A stretch of DNA of 11,233 nt. Origin: Pseudomonadota bacterium (GTDB lineage: Bacteria; Pseudomonadota; Gammaproteobacteria; Xanthomonadales; Rhodanobacteraceae). Made by a program: the position numbers and the translations under genes. Of the stretch, positions 1-6,289 are shown one piece after another; position 1 is the stretch's first letter, and each line of letters opens with the position of its first letter. The notes under the pieces are model-generated. The model saw only the letters and a list, made by a program, of their open reading frames with translations, searched no databases and was not told where the DNA came from. Location of the stretch: the NCBI GenBank assembly GCA_021787175.1, contig JAJYMF010000131.1:1-11233 (forward strand), read 5' to 3'.

Positions 1-1
1 G

Positions 2-520
2 GTGATCCTCGGCCAGGACCCGTATCACGGCTCCGGCCAGGCGCACGGCCTGTGCTTTTCGGTGCGGCCCGGCGTGCCGGTGCCGCCGTCGTTGGCCAAC
101 ATCTTTGCCGAGATCGAGCGCGACCTCGGCATCGCACGTCCCGATCACGGTTGCCTGACGCCGTGGGCTCGGCGCGGCGTGTTGCTGCTCAATGCCGTGC
201 TGACGGTGCAGGACGGCCGCGCCGGCGCGCATCAGGGCAAGGGCTGGGAGGGCTTCACCGATGCCGTGATCGCGGCCCTGGACCGGCAGCGCGAAGGGCT
301 GGTGTTCCTGCTCTGGGGCAGCTACGCGCAGGCCAAGGGCCGCCTGATCGACCCGCGCCGCCACGAGGTGCTGAAGGCGCCGCATCCCTCGCCGCTGTCG
401 GCCCACCGGGGCTTCATCGGCTGCGGACACTTCTCGGCCTGCAACCGCTATCTGGAGCGGCGCGGCGTGGCGCCGATCGACTGGTCCCTGCCGCCGCGGA
501 GCGCGCTCACGACGTATTAA
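2..520 (+). CDS. ung: Uracil-DNA glycosylase, family 1 (5'-truncated by window edge)
   Basis: This enzyme cleaves the N-glycosidic bond of uracil in DNA, the first step of base excision repair after cytosine deamination or dUMP misincorporation; it acts in the cytoplasm. The visible part opens with the catalytic water-activating motif GQDPYH, whose Asp is the general base. It continues with the uracil-pocket segment LLLNAVLTVQ, the strand FLLWGSYAQ and the DNA-intercalation loop HPSPLSAHRGF, and ends with the typical IDWSLP plus a short extra tail. Compared with the E. coli enzyme (about 229 residues, catalytic Asp near position 64), roughly the first 58 residues lie left of the window, so the first visible GTG is an internal codon and not a start. 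All catalytic motifs are intact, so the gene is cut only by the window. It is separated from the next gene by about 300 non-coding bases and is probably an independent housekeeping gene. Confidence 0.97.
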   Translation: MILGQDPYHGSGQAHGLCFSVRPGVPVPPSLANIFAEIERDLGIARPDHGCLTPWARRGVLLLNAVLTVQDGRAGAHQGKGWEGFTDAVIAALDRQREGLVFLLWGSYAQAKGRLIDPRRHEVLKAPHPSPLSAHRGFIGCGHFSACNRYLERRGVAPIDWSLPPRSALTTY

Positions 521-693
521 CGGATGCAGGGCAGTAATGGCGGCGATGCCTCGTCGCGGCATGCGCGAGGGCCAGCCGCAGGGGGCTTGCTGAAACCCGC
601 TTCGGCACTGTTACGGAAATCCGTTCTGCTCCACGGCAATCGTTATCAAAGCTCCTGGCGAGATTCATACAGCTTCGTGATCATTCTTCGAAT

Positions 694-710
694 TGCAACG
701 GTTTGTTGCA
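694..710. repeat. Inverted repeat TGCAAC-N5-GTTGCA, possible operator
   Basis: A perfect 6-bp inverted repeat with a 5-base spacer (GGTTT), extendable by one T-G pair in RNA, lies about 120 bases upstream of the EXORDIUM-like start. It directly follows a TTCGAA palindrome at 687-692. The size and spacing fit a dimeric regulator site or a small leader hairpin. It has no T-run, so a terminator is unlikely. Function is inferred only from position and symmetry. Confidence 0.3.
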
Positions 711-762
711 GTCTCCACGCCGGGGACGAGCGCGCGGCGCCGGAAGGGGGCCGGCTGGGTCC

Positions 763-791
763 GATGATCTAACCGCATGCCGCGGATCATC
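763..791. repeat. Inverted repeat GATGATC-N15-GATCATC in leader region
   Basis: A perfect 7-bp inverted repeat with a 15-base loop ends 37 bases before the ATG at 829 and before the Shine-Dalgarno sequence. In RNA it could form a hairpin in the leader of the EXORDIUM-like mRNA; in DNA it could be a protein site. A chance origin is possible, because 7-bp repeats at this spacing do occur randomly. Confidence 0.25.
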
Positions 792-828
792 CCCATCTGT
801 CCTGACCAACTCAGTGAGGGGATTACCA

Positions 829-1794
829 ATGCAGATGAAAAGAAAAGTGCTTGCCGTGGCGCTTGCCGTGTCTCTCGCGAGCATCACGAGTGTTGCCTGG
901 GCGGTTCCGGCAGGCGCGTCGCACTGCAAGCCCGGAGAAATCAGCAAGAAAGTGCCGACCGGCAAAGGCTGGGGCAGGCAGGAATGCGTGAAGGCCAGCC
1001 CGTTCGCCACCAGCGCTGCCGTGCCTTCGGGCAACGGCATCAACTACAACGGCGGCCCGGTGATGACGGGTGGCAAGAATGTCTACCTGATCTGGTACGG
1101 AAACTGGAGTGGCGATACGGGGCCCAGCATCCTGACCACGCTCGCCCAGTCCATCGGCGGGTCGCCGTATTTCAACATCAACACGACCTATACCGACGGC
1201 AGCGGCAATGCGGTCGCGAACACGGTCACCTACTCGGGGTCCACGACCGACAACTACTCGTTCGGGACGAGCTTGTCCGATGCCAATGTCCAGTCGATCG
1301 TGACATCGGCCATTTCATCGGGAGCGCTTCCCAACGACCCCAACGGCGTCTACTTCGTGCTGACGTCGGCTGACGTCAACGAAACCTCGGGATTCTGCAC
1401 CCAGTACTGCGGGTGGCATACCAACACCAACTACGGCGGCAACAACATCAAGTACGCGTTCATCGGCGATCCCGGGACGCAGTGCCCGACGGCCTGCGAG
1501 CCGTCGCAGAACCAGAGCGTGAGCCCCAACAACAATCCGGGCGCCGATGCGATGGCCAGCATCATCGCGCACGAGCTGGAGGAGACCGTTACCGATCCCG
1601 ACGGCAACGCCTGGTACGACAGCCAGGGCATGGAAAACGGCGACAAGTGCGCATGGACCTTCGGTTTTTCGGCGGGGCTCACCTACACCACGGCCAACGG
1701 CGCCTACGCCAACATGAACCTGGGTGGTTACGACTACCTGATCCAGCAGAACTGGGTGGACGCGTCGGGCGGCTATTGCGCTCTGTCGTATTGA
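829..1794 (+). CDS. Secreted EXORDIUM / phosphate-induced protein 1 family protein
   Basis: The 321-residue protein begins with a classical Sec signal peptide: charged MQMKRK, a hydrophobic core and AWA before the likely cleavage after residue 25. The rest (about 71-321) matches the EXORDIUM/PHI-1 family, which in plants comprises apoplastic proteins tied to cell expansion; the bacterial role is unknown. Visible family blocks are NVYLIWYGNW, NGVYFVLTSADV (172-183), GFCTQYCGWHT (188-198, C190/C194) and GTQCPTAC (216-223). Next comes HELEETVTDPDGNAWYD (248-264), then GDKCAW (271-276) and a GGYCALSY end. H248, E249 and E252 form an HExxE motif that could bind metal; this is inference. The cysteines suggest disulfides outside the cytoplasm. 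The start at 829 is chosen because GAGGGGA precedes it by 7 bases and the signal peptide begins there. In-frame extension to 703 adds an arginine-rich, non-conserved stretch. GC looks lower than in the T2SS genes. It may be exported by the nearby T2SS. Confidence 0.85.
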   Translation: MQMKRKVLAVALAVSLASITSVAWAVPAGASHCKPGEISKKVPTGKGWGRQECVKASPFATSAAVPSGNGINYNGGPVMTGGKNVYLIWYGNWSGDTGPSILTTLAQSIGGSPYFNINTTYTDGSGNAVANTVTYSGSTTDNYSFGTSLSDANVQSIVTSAISSGALPNDPNGVYFVLTSADVNETSGFCTQYCGWHTNTNYGGNNIKYAFIGDPGTQCPTACEPSQNQSVSPNNNPGADAMASIIAHELEETVTDPDGNAWYDSQGMENGDKCAWTFGFSAGLTYTTANGAYANMNLGGYDYLIQQNWVDASGGYCALSY

Positions 1795-1865
1795 TCGTTC
1801 TGTGAAACCCATCCGGAACTGGCGCAGCGAGTCATCGCCGGCGCACATGTCCGAAGCTTCACTCC

Positions 1866-1891
1866 AGGCCACCCGTTTCGGCGGGTGGCCT
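1866..1891 (+). terminator. 10-bp hairpin after the EXORDIUM-like gene
   Basis: AGGCCACCCG (1866-1875) pairs perfectly with CGGGTGGCCT (1882-1891) around a 6-base loop, TTTCGG. It lies 72 bases after the EXORDIUM-like stop and 16 bases before the sulfotransferase ATG. The stem is strong and GC-rich, but the following bases (TTCAGAC) are a poor T-run. It may be a weak intrinsic terminator, an mRNA 3'-end stabiliser, or a leader structure for the next gene. Confidence 0.6.
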
Positions 1892-1907
1892 TCAGACAGG
1901 GTCATCC

Positions 1908-2720
1908 ATGCGTCCGATCCATTTCATATCGGGATTGCCCCGATCCGGCTCGACTCTGCTGTCAGCGATTCTCAGGCAAAACCCGCGCTTCCATGCCGCG
2001 ATGAGCGGCCCGCTCGCGGGAATTTTCAATGCCTTGCTGGGCGAAATGAGCGGCAAGAACGAGTTTTCCGTTTTCATCAGCGATGAGCAGAGACGCGATG
2101 TCGTGCTCGGGCTTGTCGAAAACTTTTACCGGAGCGTGTCGAACGCGGAAGTCATCTTCGATTCACACAGGCTCTGGTGCACCCGGCTGCAGGCGATCAA
2201 CGAGCTTTTTCCAAACGCCAGGGTCATCGCCTGCGTCAGGCATATTCCGTGGATCCTCGACAGTATCGAGAGGTTGATCAGGAACAACTGGCTGCAGCCA
2301 TCCTCGATATTCAACTATCAGCCGGGCGGAACCGTATTTTCGAGAGCTGAAAGCCTCGCCGCACAGGACGGCTTGATCGGCTTTGCCTACAGGGCGCTCA
2401 AGGAGGCATTTTTCGGCGACTGCACCAAAAATCTGATGCTTCTTCAATACGAAACGCTGGTAAACGACCCGGGGCTTGCCATCGGTGCGATTTATGATTT
2501 CTTGCAGGAGCCTCGCTTCAGTCACGACTTCGAGCATGTCGAATACAGTGCCGAGGGTTTCGATACCAGAGCCGGAACGCCGGGGTTGCATCGGGTCCGC
2601 AGGGTGGTGGGCTATCAGGAGCGCACGACGATATTGCCGCCCGACCTGTTCAAGCGCTACGAAAACGAGTCGTTCTGGCAAAAATCCGCACTCAATCTGC
2701 GCGGCGTGCGCATCGTCTGA
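1908..2720 (+). CDS. PAPS-dependent sulfotransferase family protein
   Basis: This 270-residue soluble protein should transfer a sulfuryl group from 3'-phosphoadenosine-5'-phosphosulfate (PAPS) to an unknown acceptor in the cytoplasm. The PAPS 5'-phosphosulfate loop is GLPRSGSTLL (residues 9-18). The 3'-phosphate site is ACVRHIPWILDSIERL, with R111 and S119 eight residues apart as in classical sulfotransferases. QYETLVNDP and a C-terminal TILPPDLFKRYE block also fit bacterial members. There is no signal peptide or membrane segment. The ATG at 1908 is chosen because the conserved HFISGLPRSGS strand-loop starts at once after it; AGGG at 1898-1901 is a modest ribosome binding site. The substrate (lipid, sugar, peptide or small molecule) cannot be read from sequence, and no PAPS-synthesis gene is in view. 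Codon use (AAA, TTT, CTT) and base composition are less GC-biased than in the T2SS genes, hinting at horizontal transfer. It could share a transcript with the upstream gene if the 1866-1891 hairpin is leaky. Confidence 0.9.
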   Translation: MRPIHFISGLPRSGSTLLSAILRQNPRFHAAMSGPLAGIFNALLGEMSGKNEFSVFISDEQRRDVVLGLVENFYRSVSNAEVIFDSHRLWCTRLQAINELFPNARVIACVRHIPWILDSIERLIRNNWLQPSSIFNYQPGGTVFSRAESLAAQDGLIGFAYRALKEAFFGDCTKNLMLLQYETLVNDPGLAIGAIYDFLQEPRFSHDFEHVEYSAEGFDTRAGTPGLHRVRRVVGYQERTTILPPDLFKRYENESFWQKSALNLRGVRIV

Positions 2721-2737
2721 TGCCGGACAGCTGCATG

Positions 2738-2771
2738 CGTGCGGTGGACTTCGCGCGACGCGGTCCGCACG
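2738..2771 (+). terminator. Possible hairpin after the sulfotransferase gene
   Basis: CGTGCGG (2738-2744) is the exact reverse complement of CCGCACG (2765-2771), giving a 7-bp stem with a 20-base loop starting 17 bases after the sulfotransferase stop. There is no T-run and the loop is long, so the terminator call is weak. Its place between two functionally unrelated genes is the main support. Confidence 0.25.
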
Positions 2772-2839
2772 GCTGGTCCGTGGCGCCGGCCGCGCGAGCT
2801 TCGATGCGACGACTGACAGTCGCTGTCGCCCGGTGGCTG

Positions 2840-2848
2840 TGCTAGAAC
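2840..2848 (+). promoter_or_regulatory. Candidate extended -10 promoter for the T2SS operon
   Basis: TGCTAGAAC contains the extended -10 TGn followed by TAGAAC (4 of 6 matches to TATAAT). It lies 29 bases before the alternative gspE ATG at 2878 and 41 before the preferred one at 2890. No good -35 is found at 17 bases, although CTGACA (2813-2818) lies further upstream. A small hairpin, GACAG-TCG-CTGTC at 2815-2827, sits where an upstream operator or -35 would be. This is inferred from motif only. Confidence 0.3.
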
Positions 2849-2889
2849 AACGCGGCTCTGTCATATGCAGGCGACCCATGGGAAGCGCG

Positions 2890-4602
2890 ATGTCCCAAGC
2901 GCAAATGGCCACGGTGCCGACGCGGGAAACCGACGTCGCCGCATTGCTGCTGACGCGCGGGCGCCTGAAGGAGGCCGATTTCGCGCGTGCGCAGCGTCTC
3001 CATGCCGAGTCGCATGACGGCACGCTGTCGGCGCTGCTGACGCGGCTGGGTCTGGTTTCCGAACGCGATCTCGCCGAGGCCTGGGCGAGCCTGCTCAACG
3101 CACCGCTGCTGACCGAGAAGGATGCTCCTGCGCTGCCGCCGGAAGACATCGAACTGTCGCTGCGATTCCTGAAAATGCATCACGTGGTGCCGTTGGCGGC
3201 GGATGACGGTCGCGTGCGCCTCCTGGTTGCCGATCCCGGCGATCCGTATCCGATCGAGGCGGTGGCGCTGGCCTGCGGGCGCGAGGTCGAATTGGCGGTA
3301 GGCCTGCGCTCGGACATCGACGGCCTGATCGAACGCTGGTACGGCCAGGGCCGCAGCGCGCTCGGTGCCATCGTCGAAACGCTGGGCGCGGGCACGGCGC
3401 GCGACGACGACGACATCGAGCACCTGCGCGATCTGGCCTCCGAGGCGCCGGTGATCCGCCTGGTCAACCTGCTGATCCAGCGTGCGGTCGAGCAGCGCGC
3501 GTCGGACATCCACATCGAGCCGTTCGAGAACCGCCTGAAGGTGCGTTATCGCATCGACGGCGTGCTGCACGAGGTCGAGGCGCCGCCGGCCAGTTCGGCC
3601 GCGGCGGTGATCTCGCGCGTCAAGATCATGGCCCGGCTGAACATCGCCGAACGCCGGCTGCCGCAGGATGGCCGCATCATGCTGCGGGTGCAGGGCAAGG
3701 AGCTGGATCTGCGCGTGAGCTCGGTGCCGACCAGTTTCGGCGAGTCGGTGGTGATGCGCATCCTCGACCGCGGCACGGTGGTGTTCGACTTCGCCGCGCT
3801 GGGCTTCGCCGAGCCCGCCTTGGGCGGCCTGCTCGACGCGCTGGCGCGGCCCAACGGCATCCTGCTGGTGACCGGCCCCACCGGCTCCGGCAAGACCACC
3901 ACGCTGTACACCGCGCTCAGCCGCCTGAACACGCCGGAGCGCAAGATCATCACCGTCGAGGATCCGGTCGAGTACCAGCTCGAGGGCATCAACCAGATCC
4001 AGGTCAAGCCGGCGATCGGCCTGGACTTCGCCAACACCCTGCGCTCGATCGTGCGCCAGGACCCGGACGTGATCATGATCGGCGAGATGCGCGACCTGGA
4101 GACCTGCCGCATCGCCATCCAGTCGGCGCTGACCGGGCACCTGGTGCTGTCGACGCTGCACACCAACAGCGCCGCCGGCGGCGTCACCCGCCTGCTCGAC
4201 ATGGGCGTGGAGGATTACCTGCTGGCCTCGACGGTCAACGGCATCCTCGCCCAGCGGCTGGTGCGCCGGCTCGACGCGCAGGCCGAGTGGTATGACGCCC
4301 CGCCGGAGGTGGTGCAGCGCTTCGAGCTGGCGCGCTTCACCGACGAACGCCCGATTCGCCTGCGCCGTCCGGTGCCGGGCGCGGCCAATCCCAGCGGCTA
4401 CCACGGCCGCACCACATTGCTCGAGTTCCTGCCGATGACCGACGCCCTGCGCCGCCGGGTCATGCAGCGCAGCGACGCCGGGGCGATCGAGCAGGCGGCG
4501 CGCGCGGCCGGCATGCGCAGCATGTTCGAGGACGGCCTGGCCAAGGCGGTCGCCGGGGTGACCACGATCGAGGAGGTCCTGCGCGCGACGCAGGAGGCGT
4601 GA
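2890..4602 (+). CDS. gspE: Type II secretion system ATPase GspE (XpsE-like), lacking the tetracysteine motif
   Basis: This cytoplasmic hexameric ATPase powers pseudopilus assembly and docks on GspL and GspF. It has 570 residues from this start. The N-terminal third is a GspE_N/MshEN-type domain. The catalytic core follows: Walker A GPTGSGKTT (329-337), Asp box ITVEDPVEY (354-362), Walker B DPDVIMIGEMRD (391-402) and His box TGHLVLSTLHTN (415-426). The segment between LAQRLVRRL and GYHGR, which in most GspE proteins carries the zinc-binding CxxC...CxxC pair, has no cysteine. The alternative ATG at 2878 adds only MGSA; 2890 is preferred because GGGAAG lies just upstream. A further in-frame extension to 2476 runs into the sulfotransferase gene and is not conserved-looking. 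The gene starts the T2SS operon, and its TGA overlaps the gspF ATG. Confidence 0.96.
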   Translation: MSQAQMATVPTRETDVAALLLTRGRLKEADFARAQRLHAESHDGTLSALLTRLGLVSERDLAEAWASLLNAPLLTEKDAPALPPEDIELSLRFLKMHHVVPLAADDGRVRLLVADPGDPYPIEAVALACGREVELAVGLRSDIDGLIERWYGQGRSALGAIVETLGAGTARDDDDIEHLRDLASEAPVIRLVNLLIQRAVEQRASDIHIEPFENRLKVRYRIDGVLHEVEAPPASSAAAVISRVKIMARLNIAERRLPQDGRIMLRVQGKELDLRVSSVPTSFGESVVMRILDRGTVVFDFAALGFAEPALGGLLDALARPNGILLVTGPTGSGKTTTLYTALSRLNTPERKIITVEDPVEYQLEGINQIQVKPAIGLDFANTLRSIVRQDPDVIMIGEMRDLETCRIAIQSALTGHLVLSTLHTNSAAGGVTRLLDMGVEDYLLASTVNGILAQRLVRRLDAQAEWYDAPPEVVQRFELARFTDERPIRLRRPVPGAANPSGYHGRTTLLEFLPMTDALRRRVMQRSDAGAIEQAARAAGMRSMFEDGLAKAVAGVTTIEEVLRATQEA

Positions 4603-5810
4603 TGGCGCCGTTTCGCTACCGGGCGGTCAGCGCCAGCGGCGAGCTGCTGCGCGGCGAGATGCAGGCCGCGAGCGCCGACGAGGTCATCACCCGCCTGCAG
4701 GACCTGGGCCATGTGGCGCTCGACGCACAGCCCGCCGGCGCTGCCACCGGTCTGGGTCAATGGTTGCGCCGGGGTCCGCTGGACGCCGCGGCGCTGGCGC
4801 AGTTCACCCTGCAGCTGGGCACCCTGCTGCGCGCCGGGCAGCCGCTGGATCGCGCGCTGAGTCTGCTGGCCGAGCTGCCCGAGGGCATGCGGGCGCGGCG
4901 CCTGATCGAGCGCCTGCGCGAGCGCGTGCGCGGCGGCGCGGCGCTGTCGCAGGCGCTGGAGGACGAGCACGGTGCGTTTTCGCGCCTGTACGTGAGTCTG
5001 GTGCGCGCCGGCGAAGCCAGCGGCCGCACCGACGAGGCGCTGCTGCGCCTGGCCGAGCATCTGGAGCGTGCCGCGGAGCTGCGCGGCGCGGTCATCAATG
5101 CGCTGGTGTATCCGGCGTTTCTGCTGGTGGGCGTGCTCGGTGCGCTGGTGCTGCTGCTGACCTACGTGGTGCCGCAGTTCGTGCCGATCTTCGCCAGCAT
5201 GGACGTGCCGCTGCCGTGGATCACGCGCGCGGTGCTGGCGCTGGGCGACGGGCTCAGGCACTGGGGCTGGCTGCTGCTGCTCGCGCTGATCGCGGCCGGC
5301 TTCGGCCTGGCCGCGCGTCTGCGCGACCCCGCGCAGCGTCTGGCCTTCGACGCCCGCCTGCTGCGCGCGCCGGTGCTGGGATCGCTGCTGCTCAAGATCG
5401 AAACCGCGCGCATGGCGCGCACCCTCGGCACCCTGCTCGGCAACGGCGTGCCATTGCTGGCCGCACTGACGATCAGCCGCCAGGTTGCCGGGAACCGCGC
5501 GCTCGACGCCGCGCTGGGCGAGGCGGTCGAGGCGGTCAAGCAGGGCCTCGGCCTGAGCGCGGCGCTGGCGCCGACGCAGCGGCTGCCGCGGCTGGCGCTG
5601 GCGATGATGCAGGTGGGCGAGGAGTCGGGCACGCTGGAGGCGATGCTGCTGCGCGTGGCCGACACCTACGACACCGAGACGCGCCGCAGCATCGACCGCC
5701 TGCTGGCGGCGCTGGTGCCGGTGCTGACCGTGGTGATGACCGTGCTGGTCGGCCTGATCATGCTGGCGATCCTGCTGCCGCTGCTCAGCCTGACCAGCGG
5801 CATCCAGTAA
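4602..5810 (+). CDS. gspF: Type II secretion system inner-membrane platform protein GspF
   Basis: This is the polytopic inner-membrane protein that couples GspE ATP hydrolysis to insertion of pseudopilin subunits. It has 402 residues, the normal length. The N-terminal FRYRAVSASG...GEM block is typical. Two repeated T2SSF domains follow, each with a G-E-x-S/T-G-type motif (RAGEASGRTDEAL in the first, QVGEESGTLEAML in the second). Membrane segments are near residues 172-190, 221-240 and 370-394. The ATG at 4602 overlaps the gspE stop by one base, with AGGAGG at 4592-4597 inside the end of gspE, so translation is probably coupled. A GTG at 4599 is possible but too close to that ribosome binding site. 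PilC of type IV pili is the homologous alternative, but the flanking gsp genes settle the assignment. Confidence 0.96.
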   Translation: MAPFRYRAVSASGELLRGEMQAASADEVITRLQDLGHVALDAQPAGAATGLGQWLRRGPLDAAALAQFTLQLGTLLRAGQPLDRALSLLAELPEGMRARRLIERLRERVRGGAALSQALEDEHGAFSRLYVSLVRAGEASGRTDEALLRLAEHLERAAELRGAVINALVYPAFLLVGVLGALVLLLTYVVPQFVPIFASMDVPLPWITRAVLALGDGLRHWGWLLLLALIAAGFGLAARLRDPAQRLAFDARLLRAPVLGSLLLKIETARMARTLGTLLGNGVPLLAALTISRQVAGNRALDAALGEAVEAVKQGLGLSAALAPTQRLPRLALAMMQVGEESGTLEAMLLRVADTYDTETRRSIDRLLAALVPVLTVVMTVLVGLIMLAILLPLLSLTSGIQ

Positions 5811-5849
5811 CCCGTCCGGATTTCCATGGCCGTCCCCAGGAGCCTGCTG

Positions 5850-6284
5850 ATGAACCTGCGCCACCGTCGTCCCGCTGCCGTGCCATCGCGCGCCCGCGGC
5901 TTCACGCTGATGGAAATGCTGGCGGTGATCGTGCTGCTCGGCATCGTCGCCACCATCGTCGTGACACAAGTGGGCAAGAACGTCGAACGCGGCCGCTACG
6001 ACGCCGGCAAGACGCAGCTTGCGGTGGTCGGCCAGGCGATCGACAGCTATGCCATGGACAACGGCACGCCGCCGCCGAAGCTCGAGGATCTGGTGACGCG
6101 GCCGCCGGATGCGCCGCACTGGAACGGCCCTTATCTGAAGCCGTCGCAGCTCGAGGATCCGTTCGGTCACGCCTTCGGCTACCGCTATCCCGGCGCGCAC
6201 GGGTCCTACGACCTGATCTTCTACGGCGCCGACGGCAAGGCCGGCGGCAACGGCTTCGACAAGGATGTCGGCAACTGGGAGTGA
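5850..6284 (+). CDS. gspG: Major pseudopilin GspG
   Basis: This is the main subunit of the T2SS pseudopilus, made as a prepilin and processed and N-methylated by prepilin peptidase (GspO, not in this window). It has 144 residues. The leader is 17 residues, ending RARG before FTLMEMLAVIVLL, with Glu at +5 of the mature protein as required. The hydrophobic N-terminal helix is followed by a globular domain. The C-terminal loop, GADGKAGGNGFDKD, has D128, D137 and D139 at the positions of the calcium-binding loop known in GspG proteins, and the end NWE is family-typical. The start at 5850 is preferred over 5826 because AGGAG (5838-5842) sits 7 bases before it. This is the only operon junction with a real gap (39 bases), and the strong ribosome binding site fits a subunit needed in large amounts. 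Confidence 0.96.
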   Translation: MNLRHRRPAAVPSRARGFTLMEMLAVIVLLGIVATIVVTQVGKNVERGRYDAGKTQLAVVGQAIDSYAMDNGTPPPKLEDLVTRPPDAPHWNGPYLKPSQLEDPFGHAFGYRYPGAHGSYDLIFYGADGKAGGNGFDKDVGNWE

Positions 6285-6289
6285 CGACG

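Larger units (their letters stand above)
521..828. other. Intergenic region between ung and the EXORDIUM-like gene
   Basis: I see no credible gene here. Just after the ung stop there is an imperfect hairpin at 543-566 (ATGCC pairing with GGCAT, then three more pairs after one bulged base). It could end ung transcription, but it has no T-run. The central part (about 600-715) is visibly richer in A and T than the flanks and is the likely promoter region of the downstream gene. A weak sigma70-like pair, TTATCA (643-648) and CATACA (666-671) with 17 bases between, can be picked out but matches poorly. Two inverted repeats (694-710 and 763-791) are listed separately. A good ribosome binding site, GAGGGGA at 815-821, sits 7 bases before the ATG at 829. 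Confidence 0.6.

Noticed and set aside
524..772. An 82-codon open frame after ung
   Set aside because: No ribosome binding site, no recognisable domain and skewed composition; it overlaps the likely control region of the next gene.
703..828. N-terminal extension of the EXORDIUM-like protein to an ATG at 703
   Set aside because: It would bury the signal peptide behind 42 Arg/Gly/Ser-rich residues, and the ATG at 829 has a much better ribosome binding site.
2476..2889. N-terminal extension of GspE to 2476
   Set aside because: It overlaps the sulfotransferase gene by about 245 bases and adds sequence unlike any GspE N-terminus.
2842..4404. A 520-codon open frame on the minus strand opposite gspE
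   Set aside because: Same kind of antisense shadow: skewed composition, no motif, and full overlap with a gene that has all ATPase signatures.
4398..6200. A 600-codon open frame on the minus strand opposite gspF and gspG
   Set aside because: The translation is Arg/Gln/His-rich low-complexity text without recognisable domains, as expected opposite high-GC genes. The plus strand holds clear gspF and gspG.
4760..6289. Upstream part of the long plus-strand frame that ends in gspH
   Set aside because: This part overlaps gspF and gspG in another frame and translates to Arg/Ala/Gly-rich sequence. Only the part from 6290 carries a prepilin motif.
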